A DNA stretch of 64,000 bases from positions 1 to 64,000 of the forward strand of contig JANXZM010000077.1 in assembly GCA_025355505.1 (NCBI GenBank), in the 5' to 3' direction. A program made the position numbers and the translations under genes. The notes below the pieces were generated by a model. That model had not been told where the DNA came from and searched no databases. It saw only the letters and a list, made by a program, of their open reading frames with translations. This document shows, in pieces, positions 1 to 8,821 of this stretch. How positions within the stretch are numbered: position 1 is the first letter of the stretch; each line of letters begins with the position of its first letter. Source of the stretch: Acidobacteriaceae bacterium (lineage in GTDB: Bacteria > Acidobacteriota > Terriglobia > Terriglobales > Acidobacteriaceae).

Positions 1-271
1 TTAAGATCTCGATCTGCAAATGCGATCGCCCCAGCGCCCGCTCCAGTTGCTTGATCCGCTTCTCCTGCTCGGCATCGGGCCGCGCGGCTGCGCTTCTCCC
101 CCCAGCGCAGCCTTGGCTCCCGCTTCCACTTCGTCTTTCCAACGGTAATAGAGGTTGGGAGCGATCTCGTACTTACGGCAAGTCTCAGCCACGTTGCCGC
201 TCTTCAGACCTTCCAACACAATCTGCCGTATTCTCTTCCGGGGTTCTCTGGACTCTCGGCTTTCTCGACAT
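1..271 (-). pseudogene. IS3-family OrfA-like transposase remnant, two frameshifts
   Basis: Read from an ATG at 271, the product begins MSRKPRVQRTPEE. The sequence then jumps frame to KRIRQIVLEGLKSGN, continues through a helix-turn-helix region (VAETCRKYEIAPNLYYRWKD), and jumps frame again to EKRIKQLERALGRSHLQIEI at the window edge. Joined together, the three segments read like the small DNA-binding OrfA of an IS3-type element. At least two indels break the frame. The partner OrfB would lie beyond base 1 and is not visible. The element is probably dead. Sequencing error in a metagenome assembly is an alternative explanation for the indels. Confidence 0.75.
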
Positions 272-473
272 TCTCGCCTCCTGGCGGAGGCCCCAAGCCT
301 AACTAACTTCCCTGTCCAGTTCTACTGGGGCGCACTACAAAGTCGTCTCTTCCTGACTTCCAGCTCTGCCAAATCCCTCAGTTCCTTAAAAGCGGGACTT
401 GAGGTGTCATAACAGTCGCCACTGCTCTTTTTGCAAGACATTGCTTCCTCCGAGATGAATTTGCCTTTTACGT

Positions 474-803
474 TCATTGACCATTCTTGCTTCTAGTGCA
501 GTAGTCACTGCACCCCTGCTCTTGCCAGTGCCCGTGCAGGCAGAAGAAGGCCAGGTCCTCGCGACTGCGGCCGACCCAACACTGTTCGTCTTCTTTCCGC
601 AGCTTTTGCAGATCTCCTCGCTCCATGTTGTCAATTGGACTCATCCCCGGTAAAGGTTCTGGCCGCTCGGGACACTGGCCGGTTGCGGACCACATTTCGA
701 GGTCGTCCATTGAAAGTGAGTCAAGGAATCGTTTGTGACGGACCCAGATCCTGAACCGCACTTCTGCTTCCAGCCTTTCGATTCGATTCCTAGTTGTCGT
801 CAT
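474..803 (-). CDS. Hypothetical protein, 109 aa, coupled to upstream gene
   Basis: The product starts MTTTRNRIERLEAEVRFR. A start further upstream (836) is open, but the ATG at 803 sits just inside the end of the preceding gene (stop at 790-792), giving a 14-base overlap typical of translational coupling. The protein is charged, with an amphipathic N-terminal helix and a Cys/His-containing C-terminal part (FFCLHGHWQEQGCSDYC) that could bind metal. I do not recognise the family. It probably works with the 145-residue protein encoded just upstream. Confidence 0.5.
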   Translation of the reverse strand: MTTTRNRIERLEAEVRFRIWVRHKRFLDSLSMDDLEMWSATGQCPERPEPLPGMSPIDNMERGDLQKLRKEDEQCWVGRSREDLAFFCLHGHWQEQGCSDYCTRSKNGQ

Positions 804-1227
804 CGTCGCTCCGCGTTGCCTGCTCTTGTGAATCACTTCTTAACATTGGGATTCGAATCAACCCGAGTGACCCTTCCAGTTTTGATATGCGCTGTTCCAT
901 GAGGCCCTGTTCCATTGAGCGCAGCAGGGTGCTCGCTAAGAAGCCGACGCCATTGGCAACTCGGGGGTCAAGCTGGCCTCGGCGAAGCTGATTGATCGAG
1001 TCAGTGATGAGTGCCGACACGTCAGAGGCGTCTTCAAGAGTTACACTCGGAGTGTCGGGTGGGAGTACAGCGGCAGGGCGACTCCGATTGATGCCGCCAG
1101 CGCGTCGGGCCCGACCAACGGTTTCCGATTGTTCGGGGTCATGAAAGACACAGACCTCTTTTCCTGTCTGGGCGTCTGCGTCACACCTTGACCCGTTCTT
1201 CTTACGAAATCGACATTTGTTTCCCAT
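790..1227 (-). CDS. Hypothetical protein with N-terminal Cys/His cluster, 145 aa
   Basis: The first 35 residues carry regularly spaced cysteines and a histidine (CRFRKKNGSRC, then EVCVFHD), which resembles a small zinc-binding knuckle. The next part is a Ser/Pro linker. The C-terminal half is predicted helical and ends in an acidic tail (RSDDDDN). The start ATG follows a purine-rich GTAGGTAAAG stretch. It is first of a two-gene operon. I do not recognise the function. Small zinc-knuckle proteins of this kind often sit in mobile or phage-derived regions, which fits the transposase remnant nearby, but that is inference. Confidence 0.55.
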   Translation of the reverse strand: MGNKCRFRKKNGSRCDADAQTGKEVCVFHDPEQSETVGRARRAGGINRSRPAAVLPPDTPSVTLEDASDVSALITDSINQLRRGQLDPRVANGVGFLASTLLRSMEQGLMEQRISKLEGSLGLIRIPMLRSDSQEQATRSDDDDN

Positions 1228-1974
1228 GAGTCTTTACCTACCTAAGTAGGGGGGGTGCCCCCACAGGGGTCTTGCAGTCTTATCCCACTTCTAAAGTCGG
1301 TTTCAATCTCCGCATATTTCGCGTTCGCCAGAGAATGCCACTTCTACAGTGCTGCTGGGGAAGGGGACTCAAACGCCGCCCCCTTCCCCAGACCTCTTCC
1401 CCGCTGCGAACAACTACGTTGATCTTGAGCGTGCTCACTGGAGAAGGCACCTGGCAGGCTTACAGCGATCGGCAGTGGTACTGGCACCAAAGTGTCTGAC
1501 GGGTTCCATACGGCCTTGGGAGTGCTACGGTGCCGAAATTTCCCCGTTGAGCGACACTTGTGACAAAACTAAGCAGCACGAAGGCCCCCGTTACGTCGAA
1601 CCAAGTCAACTTCCTGCAACCACGACACGATTCGGTTCCATCTCACGACCGTTAGCGCTACCAAACTCTCCACTTAGCTCAGATGCCCAGTGTCTACGGC
1701 ATGTTTCCGCTGATTGGGCAGTTTTTTTAGTCTCTCCTGTTCCCGTATTTCGCTCTCGTACCCGGCAGTCATGGACACCACAAGGGGTGAGGAGGTCCGG
1801 TTCTCATTTCCGGCGAGAGCAGACGAGAACGCGATCCTCCTCCTCCTCAGCTTTTGGCTCGTGGAAGTTCGGGTGTCCCAAACTTCGTTCGTATTGTGAA
1901 AGCGGACGCTGTCGAGTACGCGTCTCATTGTCGTTTGCTCGGCTAGGCGGGGGATCGCTTGTGGGTAGGAAAAC
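1228..1974. other. Intergenic region, no supported gene
   Basis: No reading frame here has convincing protein character. Frames open on both strands give low-complexity Arg/Ser-rich translations with no ribosome-binding sites. The only visible structure is a C/G run near 1248-1262 next to an imperfect palindrome around TACCTAAGTA, just upstream of the 145-residue gene. That could belong to its promoter region. Confidence 0.5.
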
Positions 1975-3264
1975 TTACAGCGTGCAGAAGTCCGCAGCCA
2001 CGCGTGCGGATGACGAATCGCTGAGACCCGCTTCTTTGGCGAAACCGGACCAGTTCTCCAGTGCTGTGCGCACATCGGCTAGCAAGTCGTTCGGTCGCCG
2101 GACCCCGAAGCGGTCTGCCTCCATCAGAAGGTCCTCGCGCGTGATGTGATCGAACTTGCCATTCACACTCATCAGGTGCTGATACGTCCATTGGCCTGTG
2201 GGGTTGTAGGCGTGCGTCAGGTCGTATGCCGGAGCGAGTTCCCAGCTTCCACCTTGTTTCATGCGGAAGGCGGAGTTCTTCGTGTGGTCGTCGCAGTTGC
2301 GGGCCATCACGTTGAAGACCATCCGGCGAAAAATTTGTCCCATGGCCTCATCTCCAAGTCTCAGCCGGGAGATCAGAATAAAAAGCTGAGCGTAGGCGTG
2401 GGTGCCCCGCTGCTTGAAGTCCAGGTGGTCCATCGCGCAGAGAGTCTGCACATGGTGCTTGATGGTGCGACCATTCACTACTTCGCGGTCAAAGCGGCGC
2501 GTCATGAAGTGGGCACGCCCATTCTCTTCCAGCAACCGGCATGGAGACATCTCGATACCAGCCTGCGTTGCCATCCGGTAGTAGGCGTACTCGATACGGC
2601 CGTAATCGGCACCGGTCCCCAGGTCCGGGTCCTTACCTACACCGTCGAACTTCAGAAGCCAATGCTCAAAGCCTTCTGCGGCATCGAATTGCCCACTCCG
2701 AATTTGGTCCGTCTCTGGATTCCAGGCGATCACCGCCTTTGCACGGGCACCACCAGCCGAGGTACCGACCCTAATGATGTTGGCAAGCGCAGCCTTGGCA
2801 TGTGTATCCAGGGAGAGCTTCCCCTCGATCAGTTTTCGCGCACCTTCCACGAGCGATTTCATCTGAAGGGGAGCGGCGCTCTGCTTGTGGGATCCGCGTG
2901 CGGGTTTGAATTCAAGTGCTCCCATGCCGCGCTTGCCCATGTATGCCAAGCGGTCAAGGATGGTTATGTCGTTCTTCGGCACACCATGTTCCGCCATCCA
3001 GGCATCGATGAGTGCATTCCCGAACTCATCGGGCAATGCGTCTGCCAGCATGCCCGGCAAACGGTGAAAAGTCGCCTCCGGCAGGTTGGGGAAGACGAAT
3101 GCGTCACCTCGATTATCGAGCGGCAAAGTCAGTGGAGCCAACTCGATTCCGGTACGCCGCCACGCCGGGTCGTAGGCAAATGCATAGCAACCGAGGCGCG
3201 GATCGGGTGCCACTGCGCCTACCCGCCGTCCCCAGGCTAGAACTTCAATGGCCGGGGTATTCAC
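1975..3264 (-). CDS. hipA: HipA-type Ser/Thr kinase toxin
   Basis: Type II toxin of the HipA kinase family. Known members phosphorylate aminoacyl-tRNA synthetases such as GltX and induce persistence. At 429 residues it is close to usual length. Visible motifs are GTSAGGARAK at about 167-176 (nucleotide loop), a lysine in HWLLKFD near 205, the catalytic NCDDHTKN near 323-330, and AYDLT near 346-350 in place of DFG. All key kinase residues seem present, so it is likely active. Its ATG overlaps the stop of hipB by four bases (ATGA), so antitoxin and toxin are translationally coupled. The target is unknown. Confidence 0.92.
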   Translation of the reverse strand: MNTPAIEVLAWGRRVGAVAPDPRLGCYAFAYDPAWRRTGIELAPLTLPLDNRGDAFVFPNLPEATFHRLPGMLADALPDEFGNALIDAWMAEHGVPKNDITILDRLAYMGKRGMGALEFKPARGSHKQSAAPLQMKSLVEGARKLIEGKLSLDTHAKAALANIIRVGTSAGGARAKAVIAWNPETDQIRSGQFDAAEGFEHWLLKFDGVGKDPDLGTGADYGRIEYAYYRMATQAGIEMSPCRLLEENGRAHFMTRRFDREVVNGRTIKHHVQTLCAMDHLDFKQRGTHAYAQLFILISRLRLGDEAMGQIFRRMVFNVMARNCDDHTKNSAFRMKQGGSWELAPAYDLTHAYNPTGQWTYQHLMSVNGKFDHITREDLLMEADRFGVRRPNDLLADVRTALENWSGFAKEAGLSDSSSARVAADFCTL

Positions 3265-3584
3265 GGATTTGCCTTTCGCGGTCCGCGCGGGCGTCGGACA
3301 CGCTGCGGCGGTTTCAACCTGTGCAATAGCGCGATTGGATCAATTGTGACCTCTGGTGCCAGCATCTCTATGCCTTGCAAATAGTCCAGCGCCTTGAGCG
3401 TTCGTAGGAGGGTCCCAACGGTAGAACCGCGGCCTGCTTCGAGATTGCGCAGTGCCTTTTCGGAAACACCCGCCTTCTCAGCAGTTGTGCGCTGGTCGAT
3501 GTTGCGCGAGAGGCGCAACCTGCGCACACGTTGGCCGAGAGCAACCTGCAATTCGCTGGAAGTGTTAAATATAAGTTCATTCAT
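3261..3584 (-). CDS. hipB: HipB-type helix-turn-helix antitoxin
   Basis: This 107-residue protein has an XRE/Cro-type helix-turn-helix at about residues 15-70, including GQRVRRLRLSRNIDQRTTAEKAGVSEKALRNLE split over the two recognition helices. An Arg/Pro-rich tail follows. It precedes hipA with a 4-base overlap, the usual antitoxin-first order. The family binds operator DNA as a dimer and represses its own operon together with HipA. The ATG lacks a Shine-Dalgarno sequence and has a TATAAT box 8 bases upstream, suggesting a leaderless mRNA. Confidence 0.9.
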   Translation of the reverse strand: MNELIFNTSSELQVALGQRVRRLRLSRNIDQRTTAEKAGVSEKALRNLEAGRGSTVGTLLRTLKALDYLQGIEMLAPEVTIDPIALLHRLKPPQRVRRPRGPRKANP

Positions 3585-3586
3585 AC

Positions 3587-3646
3587 GGTAAAATTATACC
3601 ATTTAACGACGATTATAATACTAAACAGCATATATTAACCATTTAA
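3587..3646 (-). promoter_or_regulatory. Putative hipBA promoter and operator
   Basis: On the minus strand TATAAT lies 8 bases before the hipB ATG, where a -10 box would place the transcription start at or next to the ATG. It is embedded in GGTA-N6-TACC (3587-3600), an inverted repeat. The string ACCATTTAA occurs twice, at 3598-3606 and 3638-3646. The 40-base spacing puts both copies on the same DNA face. The whole stretch is strongly AT-rich compared with its surroundings. The assignment as HipB operator is inferred. Confidence 0.5.
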
Positions 3647-4055
3647 TTGTATGTGTATTAAATAGATAGTATAGGCATAAATAATCCTATTAAAGCATTC
3701 GACTCGTTAGTAGAGGCGTATTTATACCGTTTATATACTTACGTTAAGCATTCACGAGAAATGTCCTTTAACACAGGAGATGGAAGAGGCACAAAACCTC
3801 GGGCTGGTTCTCGCCTATTTCGGTGGATTACCCGTCGGGAGGGCTTGCCGAGGGCAGCGTTGCTAAGGCCTTTGTCTTCTGGGGGATGTGGACTTGGGTC
3901 GATAATTGTTGTCGTTGATCCAATCGAGAATCTGCGATCTCAGGAAACGCACGTTCGACTGGAATGGAAGCTTAACTGGTAGCGGGCGCGCTCGGCGAGG
4001 GGCTGAAGTTTGCGTTGGGACGCGGCATTGGTCGCCGCAGATTTTGAGCGGGTTT
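3601..4055. other. AT-rich intergenic region between hipB and protease gene
   Basis: The first 160 bases are very AT-rich, with several TATAAT-like and TATTAA-like strings and another TACCGTTTA element near 3726. The remainder is average in composition. No coding frame is convincing. Confidence 0.5.
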
Positions 4056-5015
4056 TTACTGGACGACTGCGGCTGTTTCCAAAGCAGCTTGCTTAGCGGT
4101 TTCCAGCAGCGGACGCAGCGTGGCGGCGGTGATCCCCAGCGTGCCTCCCGAGAAGCCGTCAATGTAGGCGGAGTTGATGCCCACGACTTCGCCGCGCAGG
4201 TTCAGCACCGGTCCGCCGCTGCCTCCGCGAGCGGTGGGCGCGTCGTAGATCAGCTTGTCGCCGGTTACATCGCCGATGTGCCCGAACGTCGCGGAAGGCC
4301 TGATCAGCGACAGCGCGGCCAACTCGCCCGCGGTGTTGGCATCATCCGGATGCGAGGATAGGCGCTCATACACGATTGCGGGCGACTTTGCCACCATGCC
4401 CGTCACTCCCATGGGATAAGCCAGGACGCTCACCGATTCGCCTACATGCGGCAACGTTTGGGACAGAGTCAACGGGCGCAGATTCCTGGTGAAGGCGGTG
4501 GCTTCGAGGCGCAGCACGGCCAGATCTCCGTGGGTGGCCACGACCACAATTTCAAGTTTTACGGGTAGCGGCGAGCCTGGGAAATATGCCTCTAGCTCTT
4601 CCAGCACTGGCAACCCGCCCTGCCGCAATGCCACTGCGACGTCCCGGTCACCGTACCAGGGTTCAGCCACATGGCGATTGGTGGCCAAGAGGCCCGGCGC
4701 TACCACAAAGCCCGTCCCGGCCACGCGAGCGCGAAAACTGTGCACATTGCCGGACATGTGATAAATCCCGTAGATATAAGCCACCGACTCCCGCGCGTCG
4801 TCCACTGCCGCCGCCGAAAACGATTGCTCCCGCTCCAGATCCGCGACCTGGCGTGACAGTTGGTGAACCTGCTGCTCCAGTCCGATCGTCTCCGGGGGAG
4901 CGTAATAGTGCGCCATGACCAAGGCACCCACCAGCGCCAGCACGCCCAGCAGCCCCTGCACAAACCGCTGCCAGGTCTCGACCACTTCGATTTCTCCACG
5001 ATCGGAATTAAACAT
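4056..5015 (-). CDS. Membrane-anchored trypsin-like serine protease
   Basis: Chymotrypsin-fold protease of the S1C/HtrA-like type, 319 residues. It has one transmembrane segment (about 18-38) and then a short coiled coil rich in Gln/Glu (45-65). The protease domain holds the triad: His in NRHVAE (about 114), Asp in HGDLAVL (about 164) and Ser in ARGGSGGPV (about 266). There is no PDZ domain, unlike DegP/DegS. It is probably tethered to the inner membrane with the catalytic domain in the periplasm. Substrate is unknown. It stands alone, with no operon partner. Confidence 0.85.
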   Translation of the reverse strand: MFNSDRGEIEVVETWQRFVQGLLGVLALVGALVMAHYYAPPETIGLEQQVHQLSRQVADLEREQSFSAAAVDDARESVAYIYGIYHMSGNVHSFRARVAGTGFVVAPGLLATNRHVAEPWYGDRDVAVALRQGGLPVLEELEAYFPGSPLPVKLEIVVVATHGDLAVLRLEATAFTRNLRPLTLSQTLPHVGESVSVLAYPMGVTGMVAKSPAIVYERLSSHPDDANTAGELAALSLIRPSATFGHIGDVTGDKLIYDAPTARGGSGGPVLNLRGEVVGINSAYIDGFSGGTLGITAATLRPLLETAKQAALETAAVVQ

Positions 5016-5204
5016 GATCCGTCAGGCCCGGCAAGAAGGGAGGTTCCCGGGCAGCAACCACTATCCTGACGCATTCAGGGCAGGGCGAGTAGGGTACAGA
5101 AGTCGTGTGGCGGCGGACGAAGGTAACTGAAGAAGACTTGCGGCGAGGCCTAGCCGCTGCAGGACTCGGCGCGGAATAGGGGGCAAGCCCCGTATCTACA
5201 CGAT

Positions 5205-5459
5205 CTACTGCTCAACCCCCAGGCGCTTGGCCATGGCTTCATAGAGAAAGCCCTGGCCGGGACGGTAAGGTTGTACCCATTCTCCATCAATCACAAACTG
5301 CGGGATAGCACGCTTGCCGGTCCGTTTCACGACCTCGTCGGCGGCTCCAGGAGCGGTCTCGATGTTGATTTCGGTGTAAGGAAGCTGGTGCCGGTCGAGG
5401 AAGCGCTTGGCCTCGCGGCAATCTGGGCACCAGGGGGCGGAGTAGACGGTGATTTCCAT
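5205..5459 (-). CDS. Glutaredoxin-family protein, CPDC active site
   Basis: This 84-residue thioredoxin-fold protein begins MEITVYSAPWCPDCREAK. CPDC is the redox-active dithiol motif, and the cis-proline loop is KRAIPQFVID (about 50-59). Length and sequence match small NrdH/mycoredoxin-like glutaredoxins, which reduce disulfides or mycothiol/bacillithiol mixed disulfides in the cytoplasm. The electron donor cannot be told from sequence. It is a single gene, with no partner at close spacing. Confidence 0.85.
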   Translation of the reverse strand: MEITVYSAPWCPDCREAKRFLDRHQLPYTEINIETAPGAADEVVKRTGKRAIPQFVIDGEWVQPYRPGQGFLYEAMAKRLGVEQ

Positions 5460-5697
5460 GAGGTCAGATTCTGTTAGCTTTGGCGCTTTGAAGTTTAGCA
5501 GGCTGAGGAAAATCTAGCGGTCGCAGCGGGTATCCGCTCAGGATGATCGAAAGTTTGTTCGAAATCAGAGGGCGCCTTTCACTTCTGCAACCCGATCCTC
5601 TCGTCCGGCGGTCTCTCAAACCGGGCGTAGCGCGACGGATCGCCTCATTCCTGGACATCCAACCGAGAGACGCGACAAGCTACGCCAATACCAGAGA

Positions 5698-6057
5698 CTA
5701 CACTGGCTCCAGTTCGCGCACCGTCCACTCGTTTTCGACATTGCCCGGGTTCAGGGTGGTGGCAGGTTCAAACAGGACGATCCAGCACTCTTCGTTTGCC
5801 GCGGGACGGTGCTCCACCCCGCGCGGCACCACGATAAACTCGCGCTCTTCGATCCACTCATGCCGGTCGCGAAAATCCATGCGGAAGCGGCCCTTCACCA
5901 CCGGAAACATTTCGTCTTCGTACTGGTGATGGTGAAATACAAACTCGCTGTTCAGCTTGACGAACTTGACGTGCTGTCCGTTGAGCTCGGCAGCGATACG
6001 CGGCTTGTAGTATTCGGTGATTTTGGCGAACTTCTCAGCGATGTTGACTTTGGACAT
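5698..6057 (-). CDS. Cupin-domain protein
   Basis: Small single-domain cupin. Motif 1 is EFVFHHHQYEDEMFPVVKG and motif 2 is VVPRGVEHRPAANEE, supplying His, Glu and His ligands for a metal ion. The start MSKVNIAEKF at 6057 is preferred, since the extension to a GTG at 6102 adds a stretch without cupin character. About 119 residues. Cupins of this size bind small metabolites or act as isomerases or dioxygenases. No specific reaction can be assigned. Confidence 0.8.
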   Translation of the reverse strand: MSKVNIAEKFAKITEYYKPRIAAELNGQHVKFVKLNSEFVFHHHQYEDEMFPVVKGRFRMDFRDRHEWIEEREFIVVPRGVEHRPAANEECWIVLFEPATTLNPGNVENEWTVRELEPV

Positions 6058-6285
6058 TGCAAGCTCGGCGGCGGTGTGCTGTTTAGGATTCGCAACAGCC
6101 ACGGAAGTCGCAAAAGAAGCGCTGGCGACGATGGGTTTGCTGCTGATCGCGGGATGGTTTTTGAAGAACTGATTCGTGAATACCTTTCGGCCGCAGTGAT
6201 GGTTGGACGGGCGAGGACGCCCGTCGCTCCATCGGCAAAAGCAAAAACCGCCAGCTCGCGCCGGCGGCTGATTGCTGACGGCTTC

Positions 6286-7287
6286 CTAGAACCCTGTGAT
6301 CGCCGCGCTCGGATGTCCTCCGCGCAGAGTTACCCGCAGGCCGCGTTGGCTATTCACACGAGTGGTCGTGCTCCAGTCGACTTCGTCGGTGCTGATCACT
6401 CCGTTGCCGCCACTGGCGAGTGCGTAGTGGATGCGGCCTTCCTGATAGGTGTAATTGCCCACCTCCAGAAGCATGCCGGTCTTCAGCACAAACACCGGCA
6501 CTCCTGACGATGTGCCGCCTCCGCCCACCGCATTTTTGGAAATGTAGCTGGCGTAGGTGACTTGCGGGATTTCCTCGACCATCGGCGGTTCACTGGCTGT
6601 GATTTTTACGTTGCGTACTGCCAGTTGAGGAATAGCGTTGTCGCCCGACTGCGCGCTCGCGCCCTGGTACGAGCCCTGGTAGTACGAGTCTGTCTGCACC
6701 TCCGGGCGTCCGAAGAAATGCCAGTCGGGGCCGTTGGTGGCCTGAACCTGCGGGATCTGCACATCGTCCATGAGGCGCAGCGTTAGCATGCTCTCGCTTT
6801 TGAGCGTGGGACGCGGACCGCGCGCGGGGAGCATGATGATTTTCCACGGCCAGAGCGGCGGCAGCATCCATTCGACGATGTCGCGCCGGGCGTGACCTTT
6901 GCCTCGGATGTTGCCGTCTTTATCGACTTTGTAACCGCGCGTCGCGATCACCTTGGCGTCCAAAGGCATATCGCCATTCGGCATTCCGATGCGATCGAAC
7001 ATCAGTTTCATGTTGCCCTTGCCCCAGAAATGTCCTGGGTCCTGGGCTGATTCCAGATGTCCGACCAGGTAGCTGCCGCGGGGAAACGCCTGCTGGCCGA
7101 ATTCCGTCACCGAGTGCAGATGACAGAGCACGGGATCGCCGACCGCAACGGTCGAAGAAGAAAGGTTGGGTTCGTTCATGGTGCACTTCAAAAGGGTGCC
7201 GGCGGGCAGGACCATTTCCCGCGCACTGGCACTCAGGGTCAAGCTTAGAAGGGATACTGCCAGGACTGCATACGAGCTGGACTTCAT
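6286..7287 (-). CDS. Secreted protein of unknown function, 333 aa
   Basis: A clear signal peptide (MKSSSYAVLAVSLLSLTLSASA) is followed by a beta-rich periplasmic or extracellular protein. The early stretch LPAGTLLKCTMNEPNLSS followed by VAVGDPVLC resembles the beta-barrel start of TrbI/VirB10-like domains, which form channels in conjugation systems and occur in stand-alone acidobacterial proteins. No other conjugation genes are nearby. A Tyr/Gln-rich linker lies near 200-215. The C-terminal half contains a glycine-rich loop (AVGGGGTSSG). The role is unknown. Confidence 0.65.
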   Translation of the reverse strand: MKSSSYAVLAVSLLSLTLSASAREMVLPAGTLLKCTMNEPNLSSSTVAVGDPVLCHLHSVTEFGQQAFPRGSYLVGHLESAQDPGHFWGKGNMKLMFDRIGMPNGDMPLDAKVIATRGYKVDKDGNIRGKGHARRDIVEWMLPPLWPWKIIMLPARGPRPTLKSESMLTLRLMDDVQIPQVQATNGPDWHFFGRPEVQTDSYYQGSYQGASAQSGDNAIPQLAVRNVKITASEPPMVEEIPQVTYASYISKNAVGGGGTSSGVPVFVLKTGMLLEVGNYTYQEGRIHYALASGGNGVISTDEVDWSTTTRVNSQRGLRVTLRGGHPSAAITGF

Positions 7288-7829
7288 GACGTCACCTCGG
7301 TCTCACGCCCCGGAATTTCTGGTACCTATTCCCAAGCAACTGCGATGAGCCAGCCCCGATTGCAACGAGTAAAACATAAGTCTGTCTCGCGGTCAATTGT
7401 GGACTGCGGTTGGTTCTCAGTTCCCGGTTCTCAGTTTGAGCTGGTCGTCTTCCGCTGGGCGTCTCCGTGCTCTTGCCTGCTCTTTGACCGCGGAGGGCTC
7501 GCGGAAGGATTTCGATTTTGGGGAGGGGAATCGAGTTTACTACTTTAATACCCCACCCCCCTCCCCCCCTGTCTACTGGAATCAAGGGATTAGCGGGAAT
7601 TTTTCCACTCGGTCTTTGAATCGAAAGGACTTACATTAAAGTATTCCGGAATAAGGACTTAGCCTCCAAAAGAGCGCCGAAAATGGGTTTGGGGCAGATT
7701 CGAGGGCCGTCTTGGGAGACGGTCGCACCTCGGCACTGCCCCATCAGGGGATCATTATTGCATTGGGCGCATGCGAGTGTCTGTGATGGCGAACACGGAC
7801 GATTGTGATGAAAAAAATGAAAGGGCGCG
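7288..7829. other. Intergenic region with dispersed repeat and C-tract
   Basis: It contains one copy of the dispersed repeat GTTCTCAGTTCCCGGTTCTCAG at 7413-7436 and an almost pure C-run around 7551-7568. No coding sequence is supported. Frames that cross the C-run give Gly-rich nonsense. Confidence 0.5.
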
Positions 7830-8507
7830 CTAGGCGATCGCGAAAGCTCGGACCGGAAACGTGCCGAATCCCTTTACTTTTACGGGGACGGCGAAGAACT
7901 TGAAGTCCGACTGCGGGAGAGTTGACAGGTTCGTCATGTGCTCGACAATGGAAATTTCGTTTTTCAGGAGAATGGTGTGGACGGGGCGGCGCAAATCCTG
8001 GATGTCGTCGATGTTGTGCGAATCGATGCCTACGAGCGCGGCGCCGGAGTCGGACAGGAACCGCGCCGCGTCTTCGGTGAGGAACGGATGCCCTTCGTAG
8101 TACTGGGGAGTGTTCCAGTGTTGGGACCATCCGGTTTCTACGAGCACGGCCTTGCCCGCCAGAGTCTCTCCAAGTGGAAAGAGCGAGATATCGATTGCCT
8201 GTTTTTGCTGAGCAGATATTTTGATCGCGGGCAGGTTTGCCAGTTTTTGCAGTTCGAGTTGCGACAGGTCCTTGCCGTCGGCATAGCGGTGAAAGGGAGA
8301 GTCCAGATAGGTGCCGGTATTCGCCACCATCTCGATCTTGCCGATCTGAAATTCGGTTCCGGGCGCGTAGTGCTTGCGGGAGGCTTCGCGGCTCAGGTAG
8401 TCGCAGATGATGGGAGCGGGCAGGCCTTTGTAGGTGACGAGGCCGTGGGTGACGGTGTGGCTGAGGTCGATCAGGGTGTGGGGAGTAGTCATAGCGGCGG
8501 GAACCAT
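7830..8507 (-). CDS. Cyclase-family (kynurenine formamidase-like) hydrolase, variant metal site
   Basis: A 225-residue protein of the cyclase family that includes bacterial kynurenine formamidase and polyketide cyclases. The N-terminus (LIDLSHTVTHGLVTYKGLP) and the VGIDSHNIDD segment are characteristic. The usual metal-binding signature HxGTHxDxPxH is here NTGTYLDSPFH, keeping Asp and the last His but replacing two His ligands by Asn and Tyr. It may belong to a subfamily with altered metal binding or activity. The start could also be the second Met at 8492. It lies divergent from the DUF4160 gene. Confidence 0.8.
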   Translation of the reverse strand: MVPAAMTTPHTLIDLSHTVTHGLVTYKGLPAPIICDYLSREASRKHYAPGTEFQIGKIEMVANTGTYLDSPFHRYADGKDLSQLELQKLANLPAIKISAQQKQAIDISLFPLGETLAGKAVLVETGWSQHWNTPQYYEGHPFLTEDAARFLSDSGAALVGIDSHNIDDIQDLRRPVHTILLKNEISIVEHMTNLSTLPQSDFKFFAVPVKVKGFGTFPVRAFAIA

Positions 8508-8569
8508 TCTGTCATATTAACCAGGAATGGAATTAACCCAAGCGATTAGGTTTATGCTAGGATGATGTC

Positions 8570-8821
8570 ATGCCGACAGTGCTCAGGCGTGGGCGGCTGC
8601 GTATCGTGATTTATCCGGCCGATCACCGGCCAGCGCACGTCCACGCAATCGGACCGGACGGCGAGGCTGTCTTCAATCTCCACTGCCCGGCGGGTCCATG
8701 TGAGCTGCGGGAGAATTATGGATTCAAGGGGCGGGCACTGGCGGCAGTCGAACGCCTGATCAACGGGAACGTAAACGAACTCTGTCGAGCGTGGGAGGAG
8801 ATTCATGGTATCGCGCAGTAG
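8570..8821 (+). CDS. DUF4160 protein
   Basis: This 83-residue protein carries the DUF4160 signature, including the ADHRPAHVHAIGPDGEAVFNL segment (given here only in outline: a DH..PAHVH core) and a GFKGRALAAVERLI helix. DUF4160 genes are usually followed by a DUF2442 gene, as here, in compact pairs scattered through bacterial genomes and often suspected to be toxin-antitoxin-like. Biochemical function is not established. It overlaps the next gene by 17 bases. Confidence 0.8.
   Translation: MPTVLRRGRLRIVIYPADHRPAHVHAIGPDGEAVFNLHCPAGPCELRENYGFKGRALAAVERLINGNVNELCRAWEEIHGIAQ

Noticed and set aside
1349-2149. Open frame of 266 codons on the plus strand
   Set aside because: Composition is Arg/Ser-rich with no conserved-looking motif, no ribosome-binding site, and it runs into the antisense of hipA.
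2146-3240. Long plus-strand frame opposite hipA
   Set aside because: It is the antisense of a clearly recognised kinase gene in a GC-rich genome. No family features.
6286-7287. Conjugation protein TrbI
   Set aside because: Only the first 40 residues resemble it, and no other conjugation gene is nearby. Called secreted protein of unknown function.
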